64,000 nucleotides of DNA. Source: Phoronis australis (lineage: Eukaryota > Phoronida > Phoronidae). Positions 22,920 through 34,192 of the stretch are shown here, piece after piece; positions within the stretch are counted from its first letter, which is position 1; each line of letters begins with the position of its first letter. A program made the translations under genes and the position numbers. The notes under the pieces were generated by a model. The model searched no databases and was not told the DNA's origin. It was given only the letters and a program-made list of their open reading frames with translations. The stretch lies in NCBI GenBank assembly GCA_002633005.1, contig NMRA01000168.1, positions 3,129 to 67,128 of the forward strand, read 5' to 3'.

Positions 22920-23484
22920 CTCATATGTGTTATACAGCGTGCGTATTTGTACCAGTGGCTATTATATCGAGATTCTTGATATTCAAAAATATTTGAAAGA
23001 GAGCGAGTACTTTTGCATATCACTAGTGGAGTTATAATTACACACTGGTAAAAACACGTACGTTGTATACCATATTTATCCTATACGCCCCGCTGAGGAT
23101 TCTTTGAAGAAGCGGGTTTACACAGATTGCTCCGCTTGCTTTTCTGTCGTTTGTCATCTTTTATCAATGATGATCACAGATCACGTGTACGCAATATTTT
23201 TGTGAATGTATTTTTGCAGCCAGCGTAGTTTTTCCATACCAAACAACACAATACAACCCGTGTTTCATGGCCATACTATAACGCGTGTAGGATAAATACA
23301 CAAAACGTTCCGAGCGTGGCGTACATGAAATAATATCCCACGAGACATTGTTCCTCGTATCGACCGAAGTTACGATTGAGGCCTGGTTGCATGTTGAATG
23401 GTATTTACACTGCTACAATTGTATTACTTTAAGATATTTTCTGAAAGTTTGATGATCTAACCGGCTAACAGATTCAACACGTAT
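22920..23484. mobile_element. Second insert within copy D
   Basis: The segment 22950-23200 (GTACCAGTGGCTATTATATC, then GAGGATTCTTTGAAGAAG, CACAGATTGC and TTGTCATCTTTTATCAATGA) matches the reverse complement of about 45660-45860. It is absent from copies A and C at the matching place, so it inserted into copy D. The borders are approximate. Confidence 0.55.
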
Positions 23485-23561
23485 GGGATAAATGTCGGTA
23501 CATTGCCGTTTCTTGCAAATATTGCGCGTGCTCATTTAAGGATTCTCTTTTCACGTTCTTC

Positions 23562-23640
23562 GTCAGCTGCTGGGTGGTGCAGTGGTAAAGTCGATGACTC
23601 GAAAATCTTGCCGAGCGGGTTGGAAACCGGCCTCGGTATC
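23562..23640 (+). ncRNA. tRNA-like sequence, degenerate (copy D)
   Basis: The A-box-like TGGTGCAGTGGTAAAG is intact. The B box is eroded (GGGTTGGAAACC). It corresponds to the cores at 20184-20262 and 45029-45107. Confidence 0.5.
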
Positions 23641-24153
23641 GGGTTGAATAACTAAATGGGTTCTTTAGAGGTTGTATTGGCCATTATAGGGTGACATTTT
23701 GGTATAAGAGACAATAGTTAATTATGGAATATGAGTGTTATTTGTATGACGCTAAATATTATGCTTTCAATGCAAAATTTCTGCCCTGTTTGGATTTAGG
23801 GTTGGTTTACTGACTACGTAAACGGTAAACCAGCTGTATGGCGCATTGGCTAGCAACTGTGATGCAGGTTTGCATTCACATAGGCGCTTATACATTTCAT
23901 GGTTCTTTAAAAACACGTGCGACGTCGGAATTCAGAAGACATGAACAGGCTTAAAACACTCGCTGGTGGCATAGTTGTATAGTAGTGGTTTGTGATTAAG
24001 AAGATCCCGAGATCGAATAGCGATGAGATCTGCATTGTGAATATTACAGCGGTCAATATGAAAACATGGGCGGTCAATGTGGAGAATTGTGAGCTAATAA
24101 CTTCATAAACTGTTCAGATCATGTAACAATCGCAATTATTCTTGGTTTTATAG

Positions 24154-24279
24154 ACTGGAATGAAGGAGATCCAAATCACAATGAGACCGATGAGCAATGT
24201 GGCTGTTTGAAAACAGATGGAACTTGGGAAAGCAAATCTTGCATCTCCGACCAAAAGAGTTATGTTTGTAAATTCAGAA
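24154..24279 (+). CDS. CTLD C-terminal half exon (exon b)
   Basis: Acceptor GGTTTTATAG ends at 24153; donor GTAAGA begins at 24280. Phase is 1 in and 1 out, as in exons e and e'. The exon reads WNEGDPNHNETDEQCGC, a middle with GTWESKSC, and ends SYVCKF. This is the long-loop and terminal strand part of a CTLD: three of the four canonical cysteines are present, DPN stands where EPN binds sugar in mannose-type lectins, and TWE stands where WND is usual. Calcium-dependent sugar binding is therefore doubtful. It would close a first CTLD begun by exon a, but the middle exon is missing from view. By phase it can join to exon c (26490). Confidence 0.8.
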
Positions 24280-24393
24280 GTAAGAAATTAACGGAAATAT
24301 TCAAGCTTGTGTATTTATCTCACGAAAGCAGGCATCCAGCTCAAACTGGAGTAAAACGTAACGCTGAACTTTGCGCAATGCAGGGGTTACATC

Positions 24394-24595
24394 TCATGCG
24401 CGCACCCAGACTTCAATATGGGGGGCTCAAATTCCTGACGTTGTGGACCTTGTGCTTACAAAAGAGGGGGCGGACTAAAAAAACGAGAACACCACTATGA
24501 AGTGCGCGTTTGCGATTATTTAGTGGACTTTTGTCCCATTTTCTCGGACTTTTTGTCTCCAGGGGTGGACCTTCTTGCCCNGGTGCGCGCATGCA
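24394..24595. mobile_element. MITE with CATGCGCGCACC ends, copy 1
   Basis: CATGCGCGCACCC (from 24395) and GGTGCGCGCATG (24582-24593) are inverted. The interior (TAGTGGACTTTTGTCCCATT, TCTCGGACTTTTTGTCTC) matches 26206-26424. An N lies at 24581, just before the right end. Confidence 0.75.
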
Positions 24596-24739
24596 TTTCC
24601 AATGCTTCCGTCGTGTTTCAAATTTATTGCGAAACGGTTTTCTGTTGTAAACATCCGGTCACATCACAGGTAGCTTGTAAACATGTAACACTGATAATTT
24701 GTGTTTAGGTGGTAAAGTTTAATTCAGCGTGACCGAATG

Positions 24740-25550
24740 TTGCGTGCCTTGAGAGTTTTTGCGCAATATATTTGCTGATCGTCCGGTCAGCACGTTGGCG
24801 CAAAGTGTGGGGCATACCGTATTGTCTTGCCTTTACTCCTATGGGCCTATATCCGAAATAATGCCCTGTTAGCGGCCTTTTTTAACCTAACTTTCGCAAA
24901 TATGCGCAGTTCTGCACAGACGCTCGTGGGCTTAATAGCGCGGCGATACGGTAGTATTCGTGAATGACTGTCCGCAAATATTTGGACATTTGGGTTGGCA
25001 TAATGATTGGACAGAATTATTTAAGCCTTCCGATTGGCTGATGTTGAGGAATGCACAAGTATATTGCTCCATCTAGCACATTTTTACACAAGTACCCAAT
25101 TAATCTCACTGCACTCGATAGACAGTTTAATGCAAGCCCAGTGTGAAACACACGAATACATGCGTGCTTGCCTGGCTGTTTCCTTCATTATACATAACAT
25201 AGTGGCTCCTCTCTTCGCAGATTGATATGAAATCGGCGAACAATGAGTGCCTCCGCGTGATCGAACGCAAGAACGCACCGTGCGGCCATTTCCAATACAC
25301 GAGTTCACGGTTTGGAGTTGGACATGCACTGCACATGTGTAGTAGCATAAGAAATCTAGAAAGAGAAAAAAACGACTTTTACTTTGCACTCTATGGAGAC
25401 TCCACAAAAAGTGCATATATCTCCTTAAGTAACGAGTAAATGTCGAAAATTTAGTGTGAATGCGTGCTTCGATTGTGTAGTATGGTGATATGTCGTAAGG
25501 ACTCGTAAAGACTTGCGTGATCAAACTCTACAGAACCCAGCCAAATATGG
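24740..25550. other. Intronic stretch, nothing recognised
   Basis: A 146-residue minus-strand frame crosses 25524-25084, but it has no domain-like pattern, no splice context and no paralogue here. I do not call a gene. Confidence 0.4.
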
Positions 25551-25554
25551 AATG

Positions 25555-26130
25555 CCAAAGCGGAAAAAATCAAGGACACATATTTTCTTTTCAAGAATTA
25601 AATTTTCTACTGGACGCAAAATATTCCCAAAACTAAAACAAAACGTGTCATTTATCACGTCATGACTAAAATTTAACACGTCAGACCCGAAAGTTTATCA
25701 CGCCAAGACATAGAATTTCTTGCCAGGAAAAAATTTCTTGCCAGGAAAAAATTTCTTGCCAAGGGACCACGTGACAATGACGATCCGCTGTGTCTCTGTA
25801 ATACTCAGCCTTATACAAGTCTATTGTGTCCAAGTGTACATTGGCGTGTGATGTAAAATTTGGAACAGACGACAGAAATTTAACCCGATTGTCACGATAA
25901 TGTGACTTTCGTGTGCGAGACATTGTGTATCTCTACGTCATCTCCGCGCTTGTGGATGGTCACGTGGTCTCCTCGCATAAAATTTTCCTGGCGTGTGAAA
26001 TTTTAGTCCTGAAGACGTAATAAATTTTTGGTCCTGACATGATAAATGATGGATCGTCGCGGGAAAAAAATTTGGTTTACAGAATGTAATTATTGAATAG
26101 AAAATTTGTGTCCTGGATTTTTTTCTGCTA
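25555..26130. mobile_element. Foldback element with long inverted ends
   Basis: AAGGACACATATTTTCTTTTC near 25570 is inverted relative to AGAAAATTTGTGTCCTGGAT near 26105. The complementary stretch covers about 50 nt at each side, with GCGGAAAAAATC and TTTTTTTCTGC outermost. Related halves are at 2600-2830, 55085-55170 and 55880-56090. Inside is a 48-nt direct triplication of TTTCTTGCCAGGAAAAAA (25714-25761). Confidence 0.65.
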
Positions 26131-26205
26131 TGGTTTCCGTAGCCAACCTTCATTGTTTATTAGGGCCGTCACTGAGCATCACATGACTGTCACCTAATAC
26201 TCCTT

Positions 26206-26424
26206 GCATGCGCGCACCCAGCCTTTAATATCGGAACTCGAATTTCTGGCGATTTGGACCTCTTGCTGACAAAAAAGAGCGGCAGGACTTAAAGAACGGG
26301 GTACCACCTTACCTTAAGAACTGTGTCTGCTCCTTTTTAGTGGACTTTTGTCTCGTTTTCTCGGACTTTTTGTTTCTCTGAGGCGGACCTTTTTGCCCAC
26401 TTCGCCCCCGTTCGTGCGCGCATG
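26206..26424. mobile_element. MITE with GCATGCGCGCACC ends, copy 2
   Basis: Second copy of the family at 24394-24595. It is flanked by CCTT on both sides (26202-26205, and directly after the right end), a possible 4-nt target duplication. It lies 65 nt upstream of exon c, as copy 1 lies 114 nt downstream of exon b. Confidence 0.7.
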
Positions 26425-26489
26425 CCTTGGTATACCACACTCGTTTGTTTTATGTCCATGTCGCAACTGGCTGATTTCATGCCCTTCAG

Positions 26490-26644
26490 AGAGCTTTTTC
26501 ACTTACGGTGAAAATGGATACCTGTTCCTAAACAAAGTTATGGGGAGTTACAATTACTCAGATGTCCAGACGCATTGCCGGTCGTTCAATGGGGAGGTTG
26601 TGGCACCTGTCGATTATGCGGAAAACAGATGGATCCTGGAAACG
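26490..26644 (+). CDS. CTLD N-terminal half exon (exon c)
   Basis: Acceptor TGCCCTTCAG ends at 26489; donor GTAATG begins at 26645. Phase is 1 in and 0 out. The exon reads YGENGYLFLNKVMGSYNYSD in its first strands. The first helix is DVQTHCRSF with the first conserved cysteine, then NGEVVAPVD, and the exon ends in a helix AENRWILET. This is the beginning of a C-type lectin-like domain, aligned residue by residue with exon a. Joining exon 1 (phase 1) gives a Gln at the junction. The exon continues in frame into exon d. Confidence 0.88.
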
Positions 26645-26815
26645 GTAATGTGGTCATAAGAATTTGCATTCATCCTGCATTCTAGACTTAATTTAAATAT
26701 GTATTTCGGAATGCGACGTTCATTGTGTATCTATAGTAAATTTCCATATTCGTAAAAAATACAATGCTATAATTTTCAATTCTTCGGTAGCACTGAGGTA
26801 TAACATTCCGGTATT

Positions 26816-27054
26816 GTTTTACAATTGGGGGCATGCTTAACAAAATATGCGTAAGCTAATTAAATTCTATGTCAAAACGTGACACCTTAAAATTACTAGT
26901 ACTTCTACACATTGAATGTGAGTAAGATTTTTTTTGTTTTACAATTTGGGGCATGTTTAACAAAGTATGCGTTAGCAAATAAAATTCTCTGATGAAACGT
27001 GTCACATAAAAATTACTAATATATTTACACATTGAATGTAAATAGGAGTTTATT
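26816..27054 (+). repeat. Two-unit tandem repeat in the c-d intron
   Basis: Two units of about 119 nt each start TTTTACAATT(G/T)GGGGCATG and end ACACATTGAATGT(G/A)A. They are about 85% alike and end just before the acceptor of exon d. Confidence 0.8.
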
Positions 27055-27065
27055 GTGTTCAATAG

Positions 27066-27171
27066 GTGACGTCACTTGGAATTACCTTCCCCATATGGAT
27101 TGGAGTTGATGACCAGGCAAACGAAGGAACATTTGTAGTGACAAGAAGTGGTGATCAACCGACGTACACAA
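27066..27171 (+). CDS. CTLD middle exon (exon d)
   Basis: Acceptor TTCAATAG ends at 27065; donor GTAAGA begins at 27172. Phase is 0 in and 1 out. The exon reads GITFPIWIGVDDQANEGTFV, then TRSGDQPTYT. The WIG(V)DD core and the EGTF strand are the hallmark centre of the C-type lectin-like fold. It joins exon c upstream and exon e downstream without a frame break; exon a could substitute for c and e' for e with equal phase. Confidence 0.9.
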
Positions 27172-29755
27172 GTAAGAAGATGCTGTCGTCCAATACATGT
27201 CATTATTACTTCCCAAGACTCTCCCCCAGCAATTTCGGTAAAAATAGCGATTAGGGAATGCACACGGTGAATTCTAAGAATATTTTAACATTTAAACCTC
27301 ACCGCCCAATAAATTCAGTGACAGCCATTTTGTTTGGAACGCTAACAGCTTGAGGTTTGGAGCATTCTCGCCAAAGACTCATCTTTCATTCACGTGATTT
27401 TGCGTGAATTTGCCCTTTTTGTAGTTGCTTGCGTCTGTACAACGTACCTCTGGCATCATGCACCGCATGTAGTGTACATGCATATATGCGTCCACTTAAC
27501 AACTAATGGCAAGAAGTCCTGCGTTCAGAAATGTGCTTCGTTTTAAAAGTACTGTTTCCTAAAATTGATGTATATCCTTTAAAAGGACAAAAATCCAATG
27601 AAAGTCTGACTCACTTCCACTTTAATCTGTAAACAATCTTTTTAAATTAAGTTGAAATGTTAGATTGTTTATTTTTTTACCTAAACAGACGGGGGAGGCT
27701 TTTTCAAGAACTGACGTCAGGCGCTTTTTGTGGCCGTAATTTGGAAAATGCGGGCGAAAAATGACGTGTTTCGGGAATGGAGATTTATGGGACTGTGATC
27801 GAATTTCAACATTTGACATTGGAAAAAGGCCAAAAGAACTGGGAATCGGAATGGGACCCTGTTTCCCCCTCTATGAACAGGTTGATGATGAATCTATTGT
27901 CACCAGTTATCCGAAATCCGTAAATAAGGCGGTTATCTCGGTAAAATAGTTTAAACCTGCTACAAATCACGTTACTGAGATAATTTCTATTAATTAATTC
28001 TAGATTGGAATGTGCTCAGTATAACTTGGATAAAACATTATTGAGTGCCTGTAAAAATTTAGCGTAGGATCAAATTTCTATCTTGAGTCTTCAGACACTT
28101 TTCATAAAACAGACCCCTGGTATTCAAAACATTAACTTTCTTTACAGGCGTAATTACTCTTTCAAATTTTGTTCTTCCTTGGCTATAACATGGGGATACA
28201 ATTGAAGATAACGGTTTTATAAAATTCCATCTTTATTACAAGTACTCGAAGTTTCACATCTTCCACTGAGATGTATTATCAAGAGAATGATTACACACAA
28301 CATGCGAAACATACACTGTATGGCGGTAAAATTACAGAGACTGTGTGAATAGTTGGTTGTCATAGAATGACGACATTCCATTTGGTTTGGGTTTGTGTGG
28401 AAGTTGTTAAATGTTGAGTACCTGTAATAAACATGGGATTTTATATAAAACCTTGATCGTCAATTTTTTACTTTTTCAAAGCAACGTCATCGTGATTTAG
28501 CACTTTTAAGTGAAAAAGTTTAACTGACTATGTCGCTAATAAGTCGCCAGGAATCCTCTTGATGGTCGTGCTACCTTGGTAATTGCAACTAACCTGCCGT
28601 GAAAAACAACTTTTCATATGAATCTTAGCTGACCTGACCCATCAATTCTTCTCAAGCCTATCAATTATTTTTAATTTTAGCAAAGATAGCACCGAGTTTT
28701 GTTACAGCAAGTGGCGTAATTCAAAAGCTGTTTCCGCTGAATGCGCTCCTGTAAATATCCAGACATTCCTGACGTAAATATCCTACGTCTGCGCCAGAAC
28801 TGAAGTGTAATACATGTAGGTCACCAATCAAACGATGCGCTACTTTTTAAGCTTAGGAGTTAAATCTGGCGGACAGACTCCAACCAATAGGTCCGCAAAG
28901 TGCAGGTTTTGCTTGACAGTTTTGGAAAACAAAGGTTCACAAACAAGTTTGGAATTTACCTTCACAGTTGCTACGAAACATACATTTTGTCTAAAACATT
29001 CACCATCTGTTTTGTTCACGTGACTTTCACAACTATATGCAGTTCAAAATTATACAAATCATCCGTTAAATAACGCCTGCACTTAATCCTGTTTTAAATG
29101 TACTTCTGATTGTTGCTTGACCCTATGTCGTATTAAAAATAGTTCCATTCAACTGTATCGATAGCGAAACAGAATGTAAGCGTGATCGGACAACTTATTA
29201 TTCGATCAGGTGTGTGTGGCTACACTTCAAAGATGCTGCTCCAACAATCAACAGAAAATCGTGTACTGTTCTAATGGGCATATGGCGGACATCGAATTTC
29301 GGACAGTGGCAGCTAATGTTGGTAAACTAATTGAAATCGATCGTCATTCTGAAGTGAACTGTCAGTACTCGCCGATAGGTGTCAGTCGACATCACCCGAA
29401 GATCTGCCGATGTTCTGTGATATTCTGCCGGACATCGAAAATTTTTAACTTTGTTCAATCGCTCACCGATTTTTGCCGTTGCTCCCGATAATCTCCTGAT
29501 CCATAGGATAATGGCCCGAATGTTTACCATTTATCGCATGCCGCGAATTCGCAGCACCTGTGTCCATCGACGTTCTGAGTTCTGTCACCACGCCTAGAAA
29601 AGGCCCGTAGGTAGGGGGTGTGGCGGATTCTTCCTTAGTCAAACTGGGATGATTTCAGGGCTTCAAAAAACTGACATTTCGTTATTTCTTCAAACCAGGT
29701 GTGACCTGAAACTTAATTAGCTTGGTTTGAAAAAATATAAAACTGTCAGTTCTCC
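27172..29755. other. Intronic stretch, nothing recognised
   Basis: Part of the 6.3-kb d-e intron. Short frames at 27622-27819, 28835-29023 and 29210-29530 have no recognisable domain. Confidence 0.5.
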
Positions 29756-30665
29756 CCGAACCCAAAGATCACTTCTAAACTGATAGTATCAGAGTGTTCC
29801 TCCGAAACGGGAAATCCGGTGAAAACAGACAGTCGAAATTAGACTACCGCACCTTCAAAACAGCTAACCAGCCCTGACGACACAAACCCCGAGGATCGGA
29901 CAGGACACTCGGTGATTGAAACACCTTTCCCGCACTTTCTGTCAAACATTGATGAAATATAAATCTTCCTACTTTAAATGTTGTTGCGATATATTGTTTT
30001 ACTATCTATGAGAATTTTAGACAACTTATGTCGGATTGGCGTTCAACGTTCTGCTGCTACGTAATATTGCGTCACTTATTGTCCAATTTCCTTTTCCACA
30101 CTTGAAAGTGGAAATTTTATTTTGGTTCTTCATTTTTAAAATATTTTTCAGAAACTATTGAATAATAAAAATTAACTAAGTATTCACGGAGATAACAACG
30201 TGTTGAAAATATAGATGTTGAAATTCGCCCAAAGTCAAGTTGCAGGAGTTTTATTGATAAAAATCAAATAACTAAGTCAATACAATATAAGTTACGTTTT
30301 ATAATTGACAATTTTTAACAAGCAAATGCAGAAACATGGGCGGCGCACCATAGGGGGCTGGTAGGCTATAGGTCCTATTTTTTTTCAGTGCTGTGTCGTC
30401 CATGAAAAACAACTGGAAAGTACTTAAAGATGTTGTAATTCAAAGTTTGAGGCTACGGACATCTGTCTCAAAAAAAATTAAATTGTTCGGGTTTCCTGTC
30501 CGTTCCCTGGGACTCATGTTTTTATTGTCGGGGTTCGTGTTTCTTCGCGCTAGTTAGCTGTTTTGAAGGTGCGGGAGTCCGTTTTCGACTCCGGGATATT
30601 TGATTTACACCGGGGTTCCTGTTTCGATGGAACACTCTGAGTAAGAGGACCCTGAGCTTTAGAAG
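29756..30665. mobile_element. Inverted-arm (foldback) element
   Basis: Segment 29790-29930 (CAGAGTGTTCC, CGAAACGGG, CCGCACCTTCAAAACAGCTA, ACACAAACCCCGA) is the reverse complement of 30490-30645, at roughly 80% by eye. About 550 nt lie between the arms, including a GGCGGCGCACCATAGGGGG patch (30340-30405) related to 11130-11310. Confidence 0.65.
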
Positions 30666-33129
30666 AATATTTCAGGAGTACTGTCACCTGGCAATTTACG
30701 TTTTTGTTGTGTGACTAAATCAAGTGTTTCTAATTCATTATTTGAAAAATACATGCTTTTTAAAAGTTGTAAGTTTTTTAAAGAAGTTCATATAGATTTA
30801 ATTGTTATGAATGTTTAGCAACATAGTGTGTTGTAAATAACATCATTAACCAATCACAAACTGCGAAACCCATTTCTGGCAGCCGTGGTAGATTCAAAAC
30901 AGCTACCACGGGTACCAGAATAACAAATTCTTGGCTGGTAGCTAAAAGTACCGTTAATACAGTTTAGCCAAAGTTATGGAAATTTTTGATCAGATTTAAA
31001 AATCTGGTCATGACAAGGCAGTCCATTGAAATTTTCTTGCTTGAATAGCCTGCGTCAGAATTTTTTGTAGTGTTTCCAGGGTCTTGAAAAAACAATAAAA
31101 TTGTTGAGAATTTGATCAGTCATGTTTAGGTAAGTAATGTATATATTATGTTATGCTTATTTCGAAAAAAATGACGTCAGGTTGAAAGGGGATCATTTGA
31201 AATACCTTTCAGTTAAAGGAAAATGCCACCCGATTTAATTGGTCTTTTTTACGGTCGACCTTATCTTGCAAAGAGGTATCGCGTTAACCTGTGAGGAAGG
31301 TGAGAAACGACGCTTGCGACGTCAGTGGTTCATATGCAGAGTGAATGCCGCTATGTTGCGGTACAACGTTCCCGCTTGTCCGAACTAAGCAGCTGCGAAG
31401 AAAGCGCGTATATCGTTTTTTTTTCACTTCCTCGAGAGTCCGAAATGCTTAGGAAGTGGCTCATGGTAGTGAAGAATGAAATGAACGCTGTAAATAGCAA
31501 GTATGAGGCCGTGAAACATCTCCGTGTCTGTGGCCGTCGACAGTGCCTGACGAATGCCGGCTTACCAAATAACTCCATACGTTCCGTTGTCTGAGCTTGT
31601 GCTCGGCGCCTCTCTAGTATTTCTTCATCACTGTATTCCTGTTCGAATTGATAGCCTGTAAAACTTAACGATCCACCTGCGAAGTCGGGACTGATGAGCT
31701 CTAGCTCAGTTGTCCTAAGTCGGGATTGCGAGTTGCCATGTTGGCGTTTGTTTACTGAGCGTTCAGTTTCAAAATGAATTATTCTCACCCTAACCAAAAC
31801 TTATATAAAACCGAAACAAAGTGTGTCTCATTAGATGCAATTTGTAATGCCTTTGGAGTGTTCGTGAGTGCAAATGATTTGAGAAGCCAGCAATGAATAA
31901 ATCACAGCGTTACCGGCTTTATGTGCAATGAAAACTAATTGACGGGACACCTAGGCCGTGTGAGCTCATGCTAATTTAGTGTTTGCTGGCAGAAACTGTA
32001 ATGAAACAACTCGATTTCCATCCCATGGCCAGGTGTTAAGGGAACCTTTATTTACATTTACATTACTAAAATTTTGACGGTGCTGTGGCCAACTTAAAGC
32101 GGAACCTGAATTCGCGGCCCTCAACGAGTAAGTAGATTTGCAGTTTCGTGGCTAATTCACCAACATAATCAGTTGCACATTACTTTGGCTCACTAGTATA
32201 GTATTTTCTTGACTGAAAGTTTAGTTTCCACTGAACTTTGGCTGGTTTATGTTCGTGATGTCTGATCAGTTTCCGAGCCACTGGNGCCGGCCGCGACGGG
32301 CCTGATCGGGCTCCGAGCCACTGTCCAGGCTAACAAGCGTTTTGTGTTTAGAACTCAAAAAATCACAAGTCTAAACAGCACAGATCTAGGTTCTCCTGTC
32401 TGTATCTCACTGAAAATACTTCGAAATTATATCCGAACAGACCCCAAATTCCTGCTACGGACCTTATTGGCCGCCGAACTTTGTATGCTACGATGTATCC
32501 AAATACCAATAAATCCGTAAGAGCGAAATAAAACAAAACGTTCTTTATAAGAACTCGATGTATTTTAAAGGGTTTTACATCGAAGTTTGATGATTTATTG
32601 ATGTTAAACGATGAGTTCAAGCGATAAGCTGACACCAGTAACCTGTGTTGTAAACTGCTGAATAGACTGCGTGTGAAACCGATTACGTCACTGGATAATT
32701 TCAACACCTCCGTCTGCCGTCAGGTGTCAGGTAACGCAACCGTACGTGTCGTTTTGGAGTAGAACTACTCGATCTAAATTGATACAAATTAGGTTGTTTT
32801 TGGGTGACATGCTCCTTTAAGCAGGATTGCGCTAAAATACATGTTTTGCTGATGCGAACAAAACGAACTGCAAAGAGTATTTAATTTGTCTGTGCGAGCA
32901 TCATTTGCATAGAGTTCTAAATGAATGAACCCAACAACGAGCAGTAATGAAACCATGTTTGACATTTCTTATGTTTTCCGAAAAACTTCCAACCATTTCG
33001 TAACAGATAATTGGTTGTTTGATATCACTTCTACACTGGAAAATGTAGGTATGACCAATCAATACTATGTAATGGAACTGCATCAGCCTTTGTGAAAGCC
33101 TAGAGTTCTGTTGTTGTACATATACTTCA
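30666..33129. other. Intronic stretch with few recognisable items
   Basis: Apart from the minus-strand frame at 31351-31797 and a 22-nt repeat around the N at 32285, I see no exon or element. The minus-strand frame at 32707-32363 has no recognisable domain. Confidence 0.45.
31351..31797 (-). pseudogene. Possible fragment of an SGYQFEPE-type zinc-domain gene
   Basis: The minus-strand frame contains GGSLSFTGYQFEQEYSDEEI, then LERRRAQAQTTERMELFG, followed at once by GTAAGC, a good donor. A YxFEPEYSxEEI segment before ERxGN is one I associate with P2X7-C-terminal-like repetitive genes of invertebrates, from general recollection. The sequence beyond the donor no longer looks coding, and a nearby ATG is out of frame. 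It is probably a remnant of a dispersed gene copy, not part of the lectin gene. Confidence 0.3.
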
Positions 33130-33504
33130 CCCAAACACTTTTAAAAACTTCGTTGCCAAAACCACTTTTAAGCAACTTTAACCTGAAAACGCACTTTTCC
33201 ACAAACAACTTCACTTGTACAAGTGAATGAATGGTGACATTGTATCATTCACTCATTTTACTAATTCATCATCGGCATATTACTATAAAATGTTCAACTT
33301 TAAATTCAAACAATACACATATGAATGAGATGAAAATCGTATTCATGAGACTGTTTTTAAGCTCCTCACTACATGCCAGGGCCCACTGTGAGCATAATAT
33401 TCCTGTCATATGAAAATTGGTGAAATAATCATTTATTTGATGACAATGCGGTAAAGTTTGCCCCAAAGTGAGAGGCAGTCATCAATTAAACTGTTATCGC
33501 GCAG

Positions 33505-33627
33505 ATTGGGGTGGCGGTGAACCAAACAACGCTGGAGGTGTTGAGGACTGCGCGACGTTAACTATTACAGGAATTTGGAATGACGTCCCCTGTTGGCTTG
33601 ATTACAGTCTTGTGTGTCAATTACCAG
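33505..33627 (+). CDS. CTLD C-terminal half exon with EPN and WND (exon e)
   Basis: Acceptor TATCGCGCAG ends at 33504; donor GTAAAG begins at 33628. Phase is 1 in and 1 out, 123 nt. With the last base of exon d it reads NWGGGEPNNAGGVEDCATL, then GIWNDVPCWLDYSLVCQLPG. EPN is the motif that, in known C-type lectins, coordinates calcium and selects mannose-type sugars. WND supplies further calcium ligands. The EDC, VPC and LVC cysteines complete the canonical set with the one in exon c. This domain is therefore a credible calcium-dependent sugar binder. It continues in frame into the PAN-like exon f. Confidence 0.92.
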
Positions 33628-34192
33628 GTAAAGTACAAGTGTGCGTTCTCTGTAACAACGCAATAATAGCGTTCTTCATCTTTTGTCAAGCGACAGTGAG
33701 TTTTGTGTCTTTTAATTGCGAGAAATGAAGAGAAAATCAACGAAACCAAACCAGAACAGTAAGTCGAGTACGCCTATTTTCAAAACCCAAAGACGGTACT
33801 GGCGCAGGAATGAGGCACGAGATTATTTATTATTATGCGCTAACTGCGAAGCGATACTATATAATGTAAGCCTAACAGCAGACAACGGTATATTTTGGTC
33901 GATCGTCGTCTTTGTCTATTGTTACCTAAAGTTACATTATCTAATCTGTCTAAGTACCGACTGTACGGTGTCTTATCCCAAACTCAGGAATGGCCTACGC
34001 CCGTAACGTTTGTAATTTTTTTAAATAGATGTACTGATTGTAAGCTTGTGTTCGTTTACCTCAATTTTATGCGCCCACATGTTCATGTGTGGGTGCTTGT
34101 TGCCGTCATCACTGTCTGGCATCTGCTGCTGTATCTTGTAAACACTTTGCTGACGGGTTCTTAATGATATTTGGCAGACGGTTTCTAAGCCT

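Larger units (their letters stand above)
20949..23690 (+). mobile_element. Palindrome-bounded tRNA-like element (copy D), twice interrupted
   Basis: This is collinear with copy C (44340-45190). Element sequence runs 20949-21287, resumes at 22774-22919 (AAATTGGAGATCGATGATT, ATTGAAATTATGCCTCTTATT), and resumes again at about 23485-23690 with the tRNA-like core. The gaps are filled by a TIR-bounded insert (21288-22773) and a second insert (about 22920-23484). Confidence 0.7.

Noticed and set aside
10216-24153. Search for a WIG-type CTLD middle exon
   Set aside because: No TGG-ATN-GGN or close variant with a flanking acceptor and a following EG-F strand was found by eye; a diverged exon could still be missed.
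25084-25524. 146-residue minus-strand gene
   Set aside because: No domain, start context, splice signals or paralogue; composition fits chance in this AT-rich intron.
32363-32707. 114-residue minus-strand frame with a hydrophobic segment
   Set aside because: No recognisable domain or exon borders, and no second copy in the window to test conservation.
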